From Syngnathus acus (Eukaryota > Chordata > Actinopteri > Syngnathiformes > Syngnathidae), in the NCBI RefSeq assembly GCF_901709675.1, contig NC_051097.1, positions 7,356,039-7,420,038 on the forward strand: 64,000 nt of DNA. Reading direction: 5' to 3'. Under the pieces are notes generated by a model. That model did no database searches. It was not told the DNA's origin and was given only the letters and a program-made list of their open reading frames with translations. Below, one piece after another: positions 51,601-63,400 of the stretch. Within the stretch, counting starts at the first letter, position 1. Each line of letters begins with the position of its first letter. The position numbers and the translations under genes are program-made.

Positions 51601-54600
51601 AATGCAATGTAACAGTGTATTGTGGTGCATATTTGTAAGTACCGACAGCATGACAAGCATATTGTTTGCGACGCTCTCCCCTTTTTATTTATTTTTTCCC
51701 TTTCACACTTATTTTTTTCTTTCTGAAATCCTTTCTACTCTAACCACTGTAGAATACGTGTGTCAATCCTTGACAAATTCCTCTCAATAAACTCTTTTAT
51801 TCTTTCCTATTGTCTTTGCTTCGTCTTTTAGTCCTTCGGGATGACTCCATATTTAATGTTGACATATTGTATCGTGAGGCAATTTCTTTGTGACGTGATA
51901 TAGCATAAGACATTTTTAACATGACAGGCACAGTAAGATAGCATTTTTAATATGACATGATAGACGATGACACATGAATTGTATTGACTTGACAAAAAGG
52001 GTAGTGAGACATATTAAAAAAGTGATGTGTATATATAGTGTGACTTTATTTGTAATGAGATGATGTAGAGAAAGATTTCATCATAAGGAATCACACATCT
52101 TTAAGACATTCGTATTAGTGTATAGCAAGATCATTTACATGATATAATTTACAGCAAGATGATTTTTGACTGTTTAGAGACCAATATCAATCATTAAATT
52201 TTTTTCCCATTATTGTGACATATAACCTGTACAATTTTTTTTTCTGACTGCCTTGGACAAGGAAAAAAAAATCTAATATGAAAGTTAGAAGAAAGACTAG
52301 AACAGTTGAACTTTATTGGGGGGGATATTGATAGACGGACCAGGTATAAAGGCCACAGTATTATGTTTGGGGAAAAGAAGTTCTCTACTAAGTTGAACCT
52401 ACCTTGCCTTGAGTGAGTCTGTACAAAATGTCTTATTCCGATTGTGTGTTTATTTCCATTATTATTTTATTTCCTAGTGATGTCTTGGATAAAGCCTCTC
52501 CCAGTGTGCACACCTTGCCTGCAGCCAAAACGTACTCCAAACAAACGCCTCCTTGGAACGGCAACGTTGTGGTGGCTCCCTCTGCGTTCAAGAGCCCCGT
52601 GGCCCAGAACAACCTCTCTTATCAGCCTGGGGGCCTGTCAGGTACTTTATTGAGCCAGGGTACATAAATATATATGTATATATTTACAATAAATCATTCA
52701 GTATTCTTTTTTTGAATTGATTAAAACTCGTGTGTTAAAGTTTTACAACCGCTCTTCTATACACAAAACCGAGTGTAGTTAGTCCTTCTTTCCACCAGAG
52801 AGCGCTGTCGTACCTCCAAACAGCTCAGCCGTCACAATCCCAGCAGGGTTAATTCCCAGCGCGAAACCATTTAAAGATTACGGGCGGTATGAAAACTCTG
52901 AGGCGTTCCGTTAATGAGCTCAGATGGCTTTTCCTCCAGATCCCTTTTATCTAAACACATTATGAAATAAGCAACGCTGTTGTTTATTTAGGCCCCACAC
53001 TCTCACCAGACCTTGTACTTGATGAAAAGCATCAGTCAGCAACATGAAGTGAGCAAGATGCCTCCATGGTGAGGCCTCTTGTGGAGTGGCTGCTGAAAGA
53101 TACCAGAGGGAGGCCACAGTTGAAGACTCTTTTGCCATCTTAACACATGCTTGACTTTGTCAACGCACGTGTCATCAAAGACATTTACAAGTTGTGTATT
53201 TAAAACAACTACATCACTTGGTCTTAATTCTTCCATATCATGGGAAATGCCATCGATGGGCCAACAAATAGCATAAAGTTGCTCACAGACAGAATATAGA
53301 TGAGTTGCAGAATGAATGCCTATTCCAGATGGGAGCACTTCAAACATGTTTTGGAATAAGCCTAATAATCCTTTCATAAGAAATGCAGCTGTAATCAAAC
53401 GGAGATACTTTTGAGCAGAGCAGACAGAGACGTGACTCCTGCTGTGATTGGGTTTTGTTGTCGTCTCACGCTGACTTCGCACGCCTTATCTCGCTCACGC
53501 AGCCTGACTGCAATGACACCATTGCTTTATTGCTCCCACCAAGCCTTCCCTCCCACCCTGTGCTCTTTACTCTCTCAGCGTAGCAACTTTTGTCATAGAT
53601 AAGAACCCTCGCCGAAAGCTAATTTCCCCCCAGCGGTGCACATTCGGCATGGAGACATTCAAAGTAATCGTGACACTTTTATCAAAATGACGCTTCAATC
53701 GTGATACACTTTGAAGGTATGTTAGCGTACCCGAGTGAGATATTCATCACCAACTTGGATTCAAACAGCTCGTTTACACTTGTACTGCTTGAATATTTTT
53801 TAATGAATTTAAAGTAAAGATATCTTCATCCTAAAATTATTTTAGCCCTCACATAACTGTTCATAAGAGACGTTTTGCCATCCACACTTTGTTCACCAGG
53901 TCTACTCATCCCGTCAATCGTATCTTATTTTATTTACTGAATCTTTACGGTCCGCACTCAAGGAAGGAAGTATAGGAAACACTCGTTATTTGACTTCTCA
54001 AACGTTGGCTCGTAACGTTCCTTTCCAGCGGTGGGTCTTGTCACGTTTCCCTCCAGCTCTTTGTGCGAGGGCAGAAAAACAGCCACCTCCATCCTGGAAA
54101 TGTTTTTGAAAGCGGAGAGGAGACAGAGCATAGTGCATCCCTTGCATTTGTTTTAAGCCGAAAGGCGGGACGTTATTTTCGCAGGTGTCCGCGCTGACTG
54201 CGGGAATGTTTTTTAGCCTCAATGGGAAAAATAATTTGATCTCCTTTCTGTGGTGGGTGGGGTTTCTCTGCGAGCTCTAGAGGTCTCGTGAATCACGCAA
54301 GGAAAGACGGGAGACTGTCAAACATTTTCTGACAAAACTAACCTAACCACCTCAACCGTTTCCGTACCGCGACCTCTGACCCTAAAGATGAGGATGAAGT
54401 AGTCGCATTAATTCAACAACTCCCTCCTAACATTCACCAATCGTTCTCTTTGTTTTAGGCTTCCTCAAGGGTGGTGCAGCCCCTTCGTTCGGCAAGGTTA
54501 CCAATCCCCCTCCCAAAGGCCCAGACCGGCCCATCCCGCAGCCTCACCCCCAGGACCTCAACTCTGTGGTGCAGAGAGCCGAGCACATCCCGGCCGGAAC

Positions 54601-55859
54601 GCGCACCCCCATGTGCAGCAAGTGCAATAACGTCATCAGGTAGTCATGGATACATTTCAAATAAAAAGCATCGCACAAGGTTCCAGGACATGTGTCACAA
54701 AATCAGTCTTACCTGTGATATAGTGAAATAGAAAGGAACTGTTAGAAGCGACGTTGAGCCTTCTATAACGCCAGTCCTGGAACTTGAGGCTAACATTTGC
54801 CGGTTTCTTAACAGGGGCCCCTTCCTAGTAGCCATGGGCATGTCCTGGCACCCTGAGGAATTCAACTGCGCCCACTGCCACTCTTCCCTGACAGAGTGCG
54901 GGTTTGTGGAGGAAAAAGGCCAGGTGTACTGCGAGCACTGCTACGAGCAGTTCTTTGCTCCCACTTGCGCCCTCTGCCAGCAGAAGATCCTGGGGGTGAG
55001 CTGCTGGATTGTATATTCTCGGTCGGCAACTGTCAATAGGAGAGTAGTCACTGGTATTGTTGAAATGATACAAAAATAGAGCGGTGTGTATATTCATTTC
55101 TTTTTGAGCCATTTCTTTCTAACATTTTCTCGGTGTTGGTTCACAGGAGATCATGAACGCCTTGAAGCAAACCTGGCACGTGTCCTGTTTTGTCTGCTCG
55201 GCCTGTCAGCAGCCAATCCGGGGCAACGTGTTTCATATGGAGGATGGGCAGCCATACTGTGAAATGGGTACATTCAAATAGGACATTCATGGTATGCTGT
55301 GTATGCTTTTTATTTTATTTCTATTTTTTTGTGTGTGCCGCCATTTTTTCTACAGACTACTACAAATTGTTTGGCACAAACTGCCATGGCTGTGACTTCC
55401 CTATTGAGGCGGGAGACAAGTTCTTGGAGGCTTTAGGATTCACATGGCATGACACCTGCTTTGTGTGCGCGGTAGGTGCCCCACCTTAAAATTCATACGA
55501 GTACATAATCATGTGGATTTTCGAAATGTTTGGAATTTCCGTCAAGCATTCTTGCTGTGAAAGAAAAAGGAATATACTCATCAAAACGAGATGAATTCAT
55601 TCAAAATATTTCTGGAACACATTCAAAATAGCTAGGAAAAAAAACCTCTTAGATTATTTTACCCAGAATCCCAAGAATGAGTAAACGTCCAAGCACTACT
55701 AACCCTTACGCAAGTTGACGAGACGTATAACAACCGAGGCGTTGTGTGTACGTGTGGCTTTCTCTTCAGGTGTGCACCGCCAATCTGGAAGGTCAACCCT
55801 TCTTCTCCAAGAAAGACAAGCCTTTGTGCAAGAAACATGCCCACACTGTCAATATCTGA
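36682..55859 (+). CDS. pdlim5: PDZ and LIM domain protein 5 (Enigma homolog), long isoform, 12 coding exons
   Basis: Exons: 36682-36777, 43774-43925, 47670-47700, 47854-48362, 50759-50907, 51038-51065, 52478-52641, 54459-54639, 54815-54995, 55147-55267, 55356-55471, 55770-55859; 1818 nt, 605 residues (human about 596). The PDZ domain (residues 1-85) starts [20 protein letters not shown]. The linker has EIIKPVPIT and [13 protein letters not shown] motif lies at about 226-257 ([19 protein letters not shown]). The block [14 protein letters not shown]...[10 protein letters not shown] is diagnostic of PDLIM5 rather than LDB3. LIM domains start at C429, C488 and C546 with all zinc ligands visible, ending KKHAHTVNI. 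The protein anchors at Z-discs or actin through PDZ-alpha-actinin binding and tethers kinases such as PKC through its LIM domains (known for the family). Upstream opn4x and the 4q22-type context agree. Teleosts can have pdlim5a and pdlim5b; this copy is not assigned. Confidence 0.96.
36778..43773 (+). other. pdlim5 intron between PDZ exons (7 kb)
   Basis: Mostly AT-rich non-coding sequence. It holds a (GGCC)n palindrome at 37648-37664, a GC-rich patch at about 40840-41110 and short open frames without domains (the longest, 150 codons on the minus strand at 40731-41183). No exon is recognised. Confidence 0.6.
37648..37664. repeat. GGCC tandem palindrome
   Basis: Four GGCC units in a row (GGCCGGCCGGCCGGCC) sit in an otherwise AT-rich intron. 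The motif is self-complementary and contains overlapping GGCCGGCC sites. Confidence 0.9.
43926..47669 (+). other. pdlim5 intron, no further exon recognised
   Basis: 3.7 kb of AT-rich sequence with a somewhat GC-richer patch at about 46200-46520. Open frames there are short and lack domains. Confidence 0.6.
47804..47820. repeat. (TG)n tract upstream of the ZM exon
   Basis: A TG dinucleotide run lies 33 nt upstream of the acceptor of the linker/ZM exon and continues as UG-rich sequence to about 47848. Confidence 0.85.
47854..48362 (+). CDS. pdlim5: pdlim5 linker/ZM exon
   Basis: The acceptor CTCCACTAG|ATG and donor AATGG|GTAGGT bound a 509-nt exon encoding a Pro/Ser-rich linker and, at its end, the ZM motif used by ALP/Enigma proteins to bind alpha-actinin. 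A UG-rich tract (47804-47848) lies directly upstream, suggesting regulated splicing. Skipping it would need compensation because 509 is not a multiple of three. Confidence 0.9.
48363..50758 (+). other. pdlim5 intron between ZM exon and SKKRLIED exon
   Basis: 2.4 kb, T-rich. In other vertebrates alternative exons can lie in this interval. I looked for a continuing exon and found no convincing frame with splice sites. Confidence 0.55.
51415..51508 (+). CDS. pdlim5: pdlim5 alternative terminal exon (short, LIM-less isoform)
   Basis: An acceptor GTGAATCAG joins in phase to the exon ending at 51065 (AA|G) and encodes about 30 residues ending [18 protein letters not shown], then TAG at 51506-51508. 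The same kind of ending (KLRNWHHGLSA...LNV) closes the short LDB3 isoforms, and LIM-less PDLIM5/ENH isoforms are known. The resulting protein is 352 residues with PDZ and ZM but no LIM. AATAAA at 51786-51791 supplies a polyadenylation signal. Confidence 0.85.
51786..51791 (+). terminator. pdlim5: Polyadenylation signal for pdlim5 short isoform
   Basis: Canonical AATAAA 278 nt after the short-isoform stop, followed by T/GT-rich sequence (TTTTATTC, TTGTCTTTGC) suited to cleavage. Confidence 0.65.
52208..52245 (+). repeat. Fragment of dispersed repeat (same tail as 4781-4935)
   Basis: It shares TGAC..ATAACCTGTACAATTT with the tail of the element near 4889-4910. It is too short to classify alone. 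Confidence 0.35.
52642..54458 (+). other. pdlim5 intron before LIM exons
   Basis: 1.8 kb without recognisable exons. It contains a CTCF-like motif, CCACCAGAGAGCGC, at 52792-52805. Confidence 0.55.
54459..55859 (+). CDS. pdlim5: pdlim5 exons for the three LIM domains
   Basis: Five exons (54459-54639, 54815-54995, 55147-55267, 55356-55471, 55770-55859) encode Q-R-A-E-H-I-P-A-G then LIM1 ([21 protein letters not shown]), LIM2 ([20 protein letters not shown]) and LIM3 ([21 protein letters not shown]). LIM2's last block reads CEMDYY where human PDLIM5 has CETDYY; the zinc-ligand Cys and Asp are intact. Confidence 0.95.
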
Positions 55860-56510
55860 CCCTCCCCTTGCAATGTTTTCCAGCAATAGCTACATTCATA
55901 TGAGAGTTAAATCCGACATATTTAAAGTTACTTCACATGTATACAGGTTAAATAATAACGGGTCCAGTATTTTTCCTTTTCTATTTTCATGCAATTTATA
56001 GATGCATTTCGAGAGTCTGCCAACTTTTTCTTACGGTTCTTGGTTTAATTTTAACATGGGGGACATTTTGCTTTCCCACAGAGCAGGATATGATGGCGTG
56101 ATGACGTGTCCAGCCTCTCAGGGGTCACAAAAATATTTCTATGCTATTATGCAGTATATGAACAATACAATTAAACTGAAAGCACAACTTGTAACAGACT
56201 AAACATACAAGCATCCTTTATTTTTTATCAAATACCCGATGATTGTGTGTCGTTAGTATTATTTCATAATATATTTTTCCATTAATTGTTATTAAATCAA
56301 TTAGTAAATGGTATTGCCTATTTTTAGATTCGGATATTACCCATACCACATCTATATGGATTTGCTTTAAATGTTGCAAATTTATTCCAGCATCATTTCT
56401 TGTATTAACATAAAACAACTCTAATATATTCCTCCCAAAGCTGCCATGTTTCATGCGCCTTGCACACTTTTATGAGTGGAATAAAACCAGTCTTATGTAA
56501 TACTGTTGTA
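55860..56510 (+). other. pdlim5: pdlim5 long-isoform 3' UTR
   Basis: AT-rich sequence follows the stop, with AATAAA at 56480-56485 and GT/T-rich sequence just after it, giving an inferred UTR of about 650 nt. Confidence 0.6.
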
Positions 56511-56699
56511 TATGTGTCTGTGTAGCAAAAGAAAACATTATTGTGACCCTGTAAAAAGGTTCATTTGATACCCTGCATCATATTCACATATAAGTAAATT
56601 AAGTTAGTTACAAGCATGGTCGTGAAATTAGTAAAAAAAAAAAAACTAAGTCAAAGTAGCAAAATGTTTTTTTGTCGTGGCTCTCGCTGTGTACTTTAT

Positions 56700-56934
56700 C
56701 ATCCGAGCTGTATTAGTATTTGCACTTCTCTGAGTCGCCGTAGGTTGTCGCTGTTGTCGCAGGAAAAAGACGCCAGATGACAGGCTCGAAGAAGCAACGC
56801 AAACTCAGCTGCTCGACTCCTCGCGTCAACTCTTACCTACACAACACGGAGGACGAGACGTTACTCGTGCACGTTGACAGTGCCGAACCACTTTTTAAGT
56901 CCCAATTGCATCTTTTTGGAGCGAAAATACGAAG
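56700..56934 (+). other. Candidate first exon of the next gene (bmpr1b by synteny)
   Basis: A CpG-richer block flanked by AT-rich sequence ends in a strong donor (ACGAAG|GTAAGA). It contains an ATG at 56777 that stays open for 52 codons to the donor; unspliced, it would stop immediately after. The predicted residues do not resemble any BMPR1B N-terminus I know, so the block may be 5' UTR with an upstream ORF. The BMPR1B assignment rests only on the PDLIM5-BMPR1B order known in other vertebrates. Confidence 0.4.
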
Positions 56935-58039
56935 GTAAGAAGACTTGCTTGCATTGTCTGTGACCGGAGTGTGAATGGACGCGGTTACTTGTTCATACGA
57001 CAGAGGAAAGGTGAGTTTGATGATGATAGTGAATAAATACATTGTTTGTCTTTACACTTGGCGTCAGGTCGAGGTAAAATTCTAATCTCTGAGTTTTTAC
57101 GTTCAAAGTAGTCGAATTAATACGAGCTGCAAATCATGCCATATACACACATACTGGCCGCTTCATTAGGCACACCTGCGCCATGCATCAATCGACAAAA
57201 ATCTGGCAATTTTGATTTTCGGTCTTTTAATGCGTTGTGCATAAATTGTTCAAAGCTGTACTGCACTGTATGATATGCAAATTGATAAAAAGTACTTAAC
57301 GCAGACAGCATGGTGTAGTAGTTATTTTCATCTAAGGCTCACAGTAGATGTTGTGGATTTGAATCATACTTTTCCGGGCTTCCTTCAAAAACATGTATGT
57401 ATCCTCAGGTGTACTCTGCTTTTCTTATTTCCCCTGCGACTGACTGGTGTCAGTCCCTAAATCCAAGTCAAGATCAAGACTTTTAAAGGCCATGAGCAGA
57501 AATATCAAAAAGTGAGGCTCTTCTAATGTATTGGACTTTTGTTAACGTGTATGGAACCTACAGTGTGTAACACATTTGACTCTGATCGCATCAACAACTT
57601 CACCCGAGGGAGAGATCAAAACTAATAGGAGACCCCCCCCCCCCCCGAGTGATCAAAATCCCCACCGAGACGGAGTCCATCACTAGAATGATTGATGGAG
57701 GTCTAAATGTGGTTGTTGTCAAGGATTAAAAATCTCATAGGAAGGATTTAGTCTACATGTTTTGTAAACATTCTCATTGAAGAGTTTGCCTCTTAGGCCT
57801 GCGGTGTTATGCAAAGTCCACTCTGGTTCCCATTAACAAGGAAGCACACGGGTTACCTGCACCGGCCATCTGCTATTTAAAAGTCAACAGCAGACGCCTT
57901 CCTCCCAAAGTGCTGGATAAGAAACAAAAGCAGAAAAAGGGCAGCAATGACTTCAAGCTGCTCTCCTCTTTAACCTGGAAGCTTGACATGTGGGAGAATG
58001 GATTGAAGATTGAAAAGACGCATGACTACATAGGAGTAG

Positions 58040-58345
58040 TGTTTGGAGTCAGGACCACATTAGCCAGGACTGAGTCAAGACTTAAGCCTTTAAGGGGCAG
58101 AATCAGAGTGAAGACCCGGTCTTTAACAAGTCCAGATTGAGTCAAAAACAAGAGGCCTTAAAGAGAAGAGAAGTCTAGAGCAAGACTTTCAGCAGCCAAG
58201 ACCAAGTCTAGACTGTAATGTGGGAGATGTCAAAACAAAGAAACCAAGAATGTAGGGAGTAATGACTAAGTTATGACCAATATTATCAAGAAGTCAAGGA
58301 CAAGACTTTAAGGTGGCGACTGCGAGATCGAGTCAAGAGCAATAC
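58040..58345 (+). repeat. Degenerate 'AGTCAAGAC(TT)' repeat array
   Basis: Irregular recurring units such as GAGTCAAGACTTAAG, GAGTCAAAAACAAGAGG, CCAAGACCAAGTCTAGAC, AGTCAAGGACAAGACTTTAAGG and GAGTCAAGAGCAATACTTC. A single related unit lies earlier near 57465. It looks like a decayed minisatellite; the 76-codon frame across part of it (57910-58140) is not a gene. Confidence 0.55.
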
Positions 58346-60301
58346 TTCAATCACCGACATATGAGCTCCTTTTAATAACTTGTGTTAATCTGATAACTTG
58401 ATGGGAAGCTCCCCGACGGTCTTTTTTTAAACCTAAAAAAAAAAAAAATACGACGGAAAAAAGAAGACTTAGGTCTGCACTCTATTGACAGGTATCACAT
58501 AGACCGTGGAAAACACACTAGAGTGGTTTCACTTTGACAGCATTGTGACGAAAGTGATATCCAAAGCTAAAAGCTGTATTGATCCGACCAGACTGGGTGT
58601 TCATTTTCTTCCAGCCGGGCTAGTGGGAGGTATAGATTTTGGCATAAACTGATGAGTGTGTACGTGGCGTGTTTGACCTCCAAAAGCGGCGTGCTAATTG
58701 ACTTGCTGCTGGACACGATTAGCAATTAACTCTGTAATATAAACCGCATGACAAGAATCGTGTTTTTCTAAATGACCAAACACGATGTTCTACTGACGAG
58801 ACGAGACACATCATCATATCGTTTGAAAAAAACAATTTGAATCCCAGCAGATGGTGTGAACTACAGTCAATTGGTGCAGTGTGGTTTCATTTAATTAGCA
58901 TTCCTTCACCATGAAGCAGTGAACTTGCCTCCGCAGGAAACCATCAAAAACACCAAAATGGGATTGCGCTGCTCCAATGTGCCACGCAGGGCTGCTGTGA
59001 ATAATAAAATAGTCCAACTCTGCTCACAGAGGACAGTAATAGTCTCTCCGTATGAGGTACACACTCCCTTTCGAGTCCCGTTACAACCGCTCGACGTTGC
59101 ACTCTGTGTGACAGTCACCTGCTGTGAGCGGCCTGGAGACAAAAGATGATTTATAAAAACTGTGAAGAACGTCATAAACGTGTTCCTATAAGTTTTTAAT
59201 GCGAGACGGGTCGCCAGGCCTAATTATGCTCTCAATTTCATATAAAGAGCACGTGTCAGTGGGACCACCCGCTTTTTGCCCGAGTCAACTTGTCTGAATT
59301 CGACCCACGTAACAGTCGTTGCAGTGTTCGTACAGCTGTGACTCAGCAGGCCATTTTTTTAATATGTGAAATGAACTCCTGGTTACCTGTTTTGCTCTCA
59401 TGTCAGCCTTGAGCTACTTTTCAAGCACCCGCTTTCAGGGATGCTAACTAATCACGTTGATGTGCAAGCCGAAATGCCTTTGGAATTTTTCATGAGCTAG
59501 TTTCCAAAAGTTTTATTCGATGTTCAGAAACAGACCACATAAGTGCAATCAGATTTGTACTTTCCATCTGTCTCCATTCAGATACATGCCGAGTTGGTGA
59601 AGAAGCAATCGTAGCAACAAGAAGAAGAGAAGAAAAATGTTCGATTGACAAAGTGCCTGGTGTCGTTACATTGCTTTGGGTGAGTCCTGATTCTTCATTC
59701 ATTGTTAATTGATCCAAAGTATTTTGTAAGCCAAAGATGTCCTCCAAAGGTGAGTCGTGCTAGCAGAGTTTGCAAGTGTGTTTTTGGTAGATGTCAGCTC
59801 CTGTTTACTCCCGTTTGCTCCTCGGTGTGCGGCTCGTGTTGTGACAGCTGCGTCTCTTTGTTGATTCCAGCGACAGGCCGAATGAATTTTCTCCCTATTT
59901 CGTCTCGGCAGAGTCTTCGCGGTTTGGCCTCAAGTGACTTTCACGGGTGTCAGGCCGAATGTTGTTGATGTTGAATAGTGTCCTTGTTCTTCAGTGGCTT
60001 GGTCACGGTGTTTTTTTGTGTAACCTGGTCAGAGGTTCAACCACAACCTGTCTTGTTTTGAAAAGATGTTAAGCATTGTAAAATGTGAAACAACAACTAG
60101 ACACTCCCTCAAGATACCAGTTTTTGCATCACCGTGAAGCCCAAATAATCGTTTCCTATTGAAATGAATAAAAAGTCATTTCCGTTCCAGCCCCCCCTAA
60201 AAAAAAAAAAATTATCATGCCATAATATTGCACTTTCTAAACAATAGGCAGTAATGACACAATAATGTAGAATGTAAATATTTGATTTTTTTTTAAAAAG
60301 G

Positions 60302-60463
60302 ACTGAGCCATACATTATTGTGCCTTCATCTGCTGCAAGCTTCATCTTTAGTTCCGCTGCTGTCAAACCCGAGAAGGGCCCCTCTTCCTCGTCTGGCTGC
60401 ATCAGCGGCTCAGAGAGCTTTAGGTAGCCTGGATCGGATGACAATACCAAAAAAAAAAAAAAA
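60302..60463. other. Exon-like GC-rich block followed by A15
   Basis: A GC-richer island in AT-rich DNA. On the minus strand it has a pyrimidine tract and CCGATCCAG acceptor, then an open frame with DEEEGPFSGLTAAELKMKLA. On the plus strand a short frame from 60354 (VKPEKGPSSSSGC) is also open and ends at TAG, and the block is followed by a run of 15 A (60449-60463). It is either a small unrecognised exon or a retroposed fragment. Function unknown. Confidence 0.3.
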
Positions 60464-63400
60464 TGAGTGAGCTAACCTGCTACAGGTCAAATTGTTATTG
60501 CAGGTGTGATGGCAGGGCAGACTCAGCAGGTCATGAGTTCGGCGTTAAAGCACTCCATACGCGGAGCTACGGTCGTGCCTGACTGGTCTGACTTAGGAAT
60601 TTTAGTACGGCTTTCTTTGGTGCAGCCCGTTTCTTTGGCGAGTATGTTGTAATCTCGCCGTAATGGAGTTTACCTGCACTGTCTGCGCGCACTCTCATCT
60701 GAGGGCACGAAAAAGCTCGCAGGCTATTTGCTCATGCACCACGAGCTGGTCTGCATGGAGATGCTAATCATGTCACTCGGGAGAGAGCGAACCCCATCTT
60801 GTGGGAACGCGGTCACGCCGGCTTGATTTTCTCCCGGTAACCCTATCACCGGAGGCAGTAAATTTTTGCCTGAGATCAAGCAAATAAAAAAAAAGGGGGG
60901 GGGGGGATTGGAGGCGGAATCCTGAGGGGCCGCGCTGGAGTTAAGTCCCTTAAATTGAACCTTCATTGGGGGGTTCAAAAGGACAAGATGGGATGTGAGG
61001 TGGAAGGAGAAAAACTCTGGTTCCTCTGGTCAACACAAGCCCCGAGGGTTTCTTCTCGGGGATCTGACTTCTGTCTGAGTAAACATGTCTGGAATGGTTT
61101 GCTCCCCGTGGTGCGTGTGTGTTTGTGTGTGTGTCAAGTGCACTACATGTGAAGTGTAGCTCACACGGTCTGGAGGCGGAGGCATGACTGGGGTACCGTA
61201 TCAAAGTGTCTGGCTGGACTCCCGCGTTTGGTATGCGACTCGGGCTTTACCTCCCTCAAGTGTAATTCACACTTTAAAAGCACGGTGGAACCTCCAAGGT
61301 CCAACACAATCTGTTGACGTCCCTTTTTGTGTGGATTTTCGCATAGCAAAATCTATTACTGTCATGTAGCCGATATTGATCGTGCAAAATGCTTTAAGTA
61401 ACATTTGAAAGTGGTCCCTTGACTTGCAAGTTTAATTTGCTCTCTCACCAAGCTCGTTAATCAGCCCACCCCTCCAGAACGGCTAAGACAAGTAGTACTG
61501 TATTGTATTGAAATATATTTAAGGGCACGTTCGGAAATACCCCCAAAAATCTAGAATATATACAAAGTACTATAATACAATACGGTAGTCGATATTTATA
61601 TCGTAGCTATGTTTTATTTCATTATATTGCACAACTGTACAGTAAAAGAGGCCCCGCCCACTCTGGTACCTGTAATAAGCTGCATCCGTTGCAAGAGAAG
61701 GGCGATAAGGAGACAACACACTCTGCTCTCCACAGCTACACTTGGCCTCTTTGACACCCCCCTCACTCCTCCTGGGAGCTAAAGCCGCAACGGGCAACCC
61801 GACACCCATGATGTCACCCCTCGGAGAGATCCCGAGAAGTCAATCAGTGCTCCCAAATGACCCCCAAATCAGCCGTACACCTCTGATTTGTAATCACACT
61901 CCACCGGCCGTGCTTAAGTAAACATTCACATTGTGGGCAACTTCTCTTTTGATGTTATGTATATTTATGAAATATCCATCAGTTAGTCTTGATTGGCAGT
62001 GCAGGTGAGCTGGAGGTACAACCTGGACTGGTGCGCAGGACTATTTTAATCATATAATAAAACGTAACGTAGTATGTTATATTGTCGGCGGCGTGCTGGC
62101 ATTCTCGCTTTGTTCCATGAGATCACAGTGATGGCAGATGCGGGACAAACAGGGAGCAGCTGTTGACGCTGCGTCTTCTCCAGTTACAGACGCTGGCAGC
62201 GCTCGCCGCCCGCTCCCTCGAGGGATGGGCACGGGGGCACGCCGCCGGCCCATAATCGTGTTTGTTCTCCCGGGCTGGGCACGCTTCTTCTCGGGGCCGC
62301 GCTCCGCCAGTATTCTTGGCACGAGAAAAGAGGGATTTGGCCTAAGGTGTCAACCGAGAGTGCGGCTGGTGACAAGACATAACACGCAACTGGTCGTTCC
62401 CTCCCAGGACCCGTGGCGCCATTGCGTACCCTGCGGTCACACATACATCCATTTTCTATAGCGATTGTCGTGGAGCTTATCCCAGCTGACTTTTTTTTTT
62501 TTTTTTTTACACCCCGTGTATATATATTTTTTTAATTCATGCTTGTTTATTTTGGGTGTAATTCCACATTCAAACACTAGATGGTGACACTAAGTAGAAT
62601 AATGAAAACAGAAAGTATTGATAGTTTTTTCCTCCATATTATTGGCTGTCAATTCTCTACAATCCTGCTTTTCATACGCACAGATAGCGACGGTTGTTGG
62701 TTCATTTTTTTTAATGTACATGTATCGACAAATGGGCACAAGGACAAACAGTCGCACTCACGTTTACACCTGTGGACAATTTCGAGTTTTGGTAGCGGAA
62801 CGTTTTGGTAGCCAATCACACGACACATAACGTTGAGACAAATTAGGCATCCGGTTGTATAATGCTGCCTCACATTATAAGTACTATAGCGCTATGAGTA
62901 AAATGCTAAATAATATATCAGGTGATATGCTCTGATATGACAGGGCTAGTAAATCATATGCTAAAATCAGAGCGTGCGAGTGCATTTATACGAGTGCTTC
63001 TTCAGGTTTTGGCTCTGATGAGCCCATTAAGACAACTTTGCTGTTTTCCAGTTTGTATTTAAGTGACGTCTCGCTACTGCCTGACCGTGCCCGCTTTCTG
63101 CTTTCCACCCTTTGACCATGCCGCCACTCCCGCTCGCTTCCCGTTAAGTGAAGGAGTGATGTTTCAGAGACGGATAGCATTTCCAGCACTTATCGACTGG
63201 TCGGCGGCGGCCCGCCATGACACCGCGTTGGGATACATTAGCCGTGGGAGCGTGTGTGTGAAGGGGGGTGGTGGGGGGAAACTTGACAATCTTCCTGAAG
63301 AATAGAGTGGCTTCCCAAGTGCGGAGGGCAAGATGTTAAAACACGTGGCCATCCCGAAGCAAGGCATCGATCCCGGGGCCTCGTTGCGCCGTGCGCTACT

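Noticed and set aside
36682-55859. Calling the PDZ-LIM gene ldb3 (ZASP/Cypher), because it follows a melanopsin as in human 10q23
   Set aside because: The [12 protein letters not shown] block, GGKAA and CTGNL in the PDZ domain, and EIIKPVPIT in the linker match PDLIM5, not LDB3. The opn4x-pdlim5 order is the paralogous arrangement.
57910-58140. 76-codon plus-strand frame
   Set aside because: It overlaps the degenerate AGTCAAGAC repeat and has no domain; it is repeat-derived.
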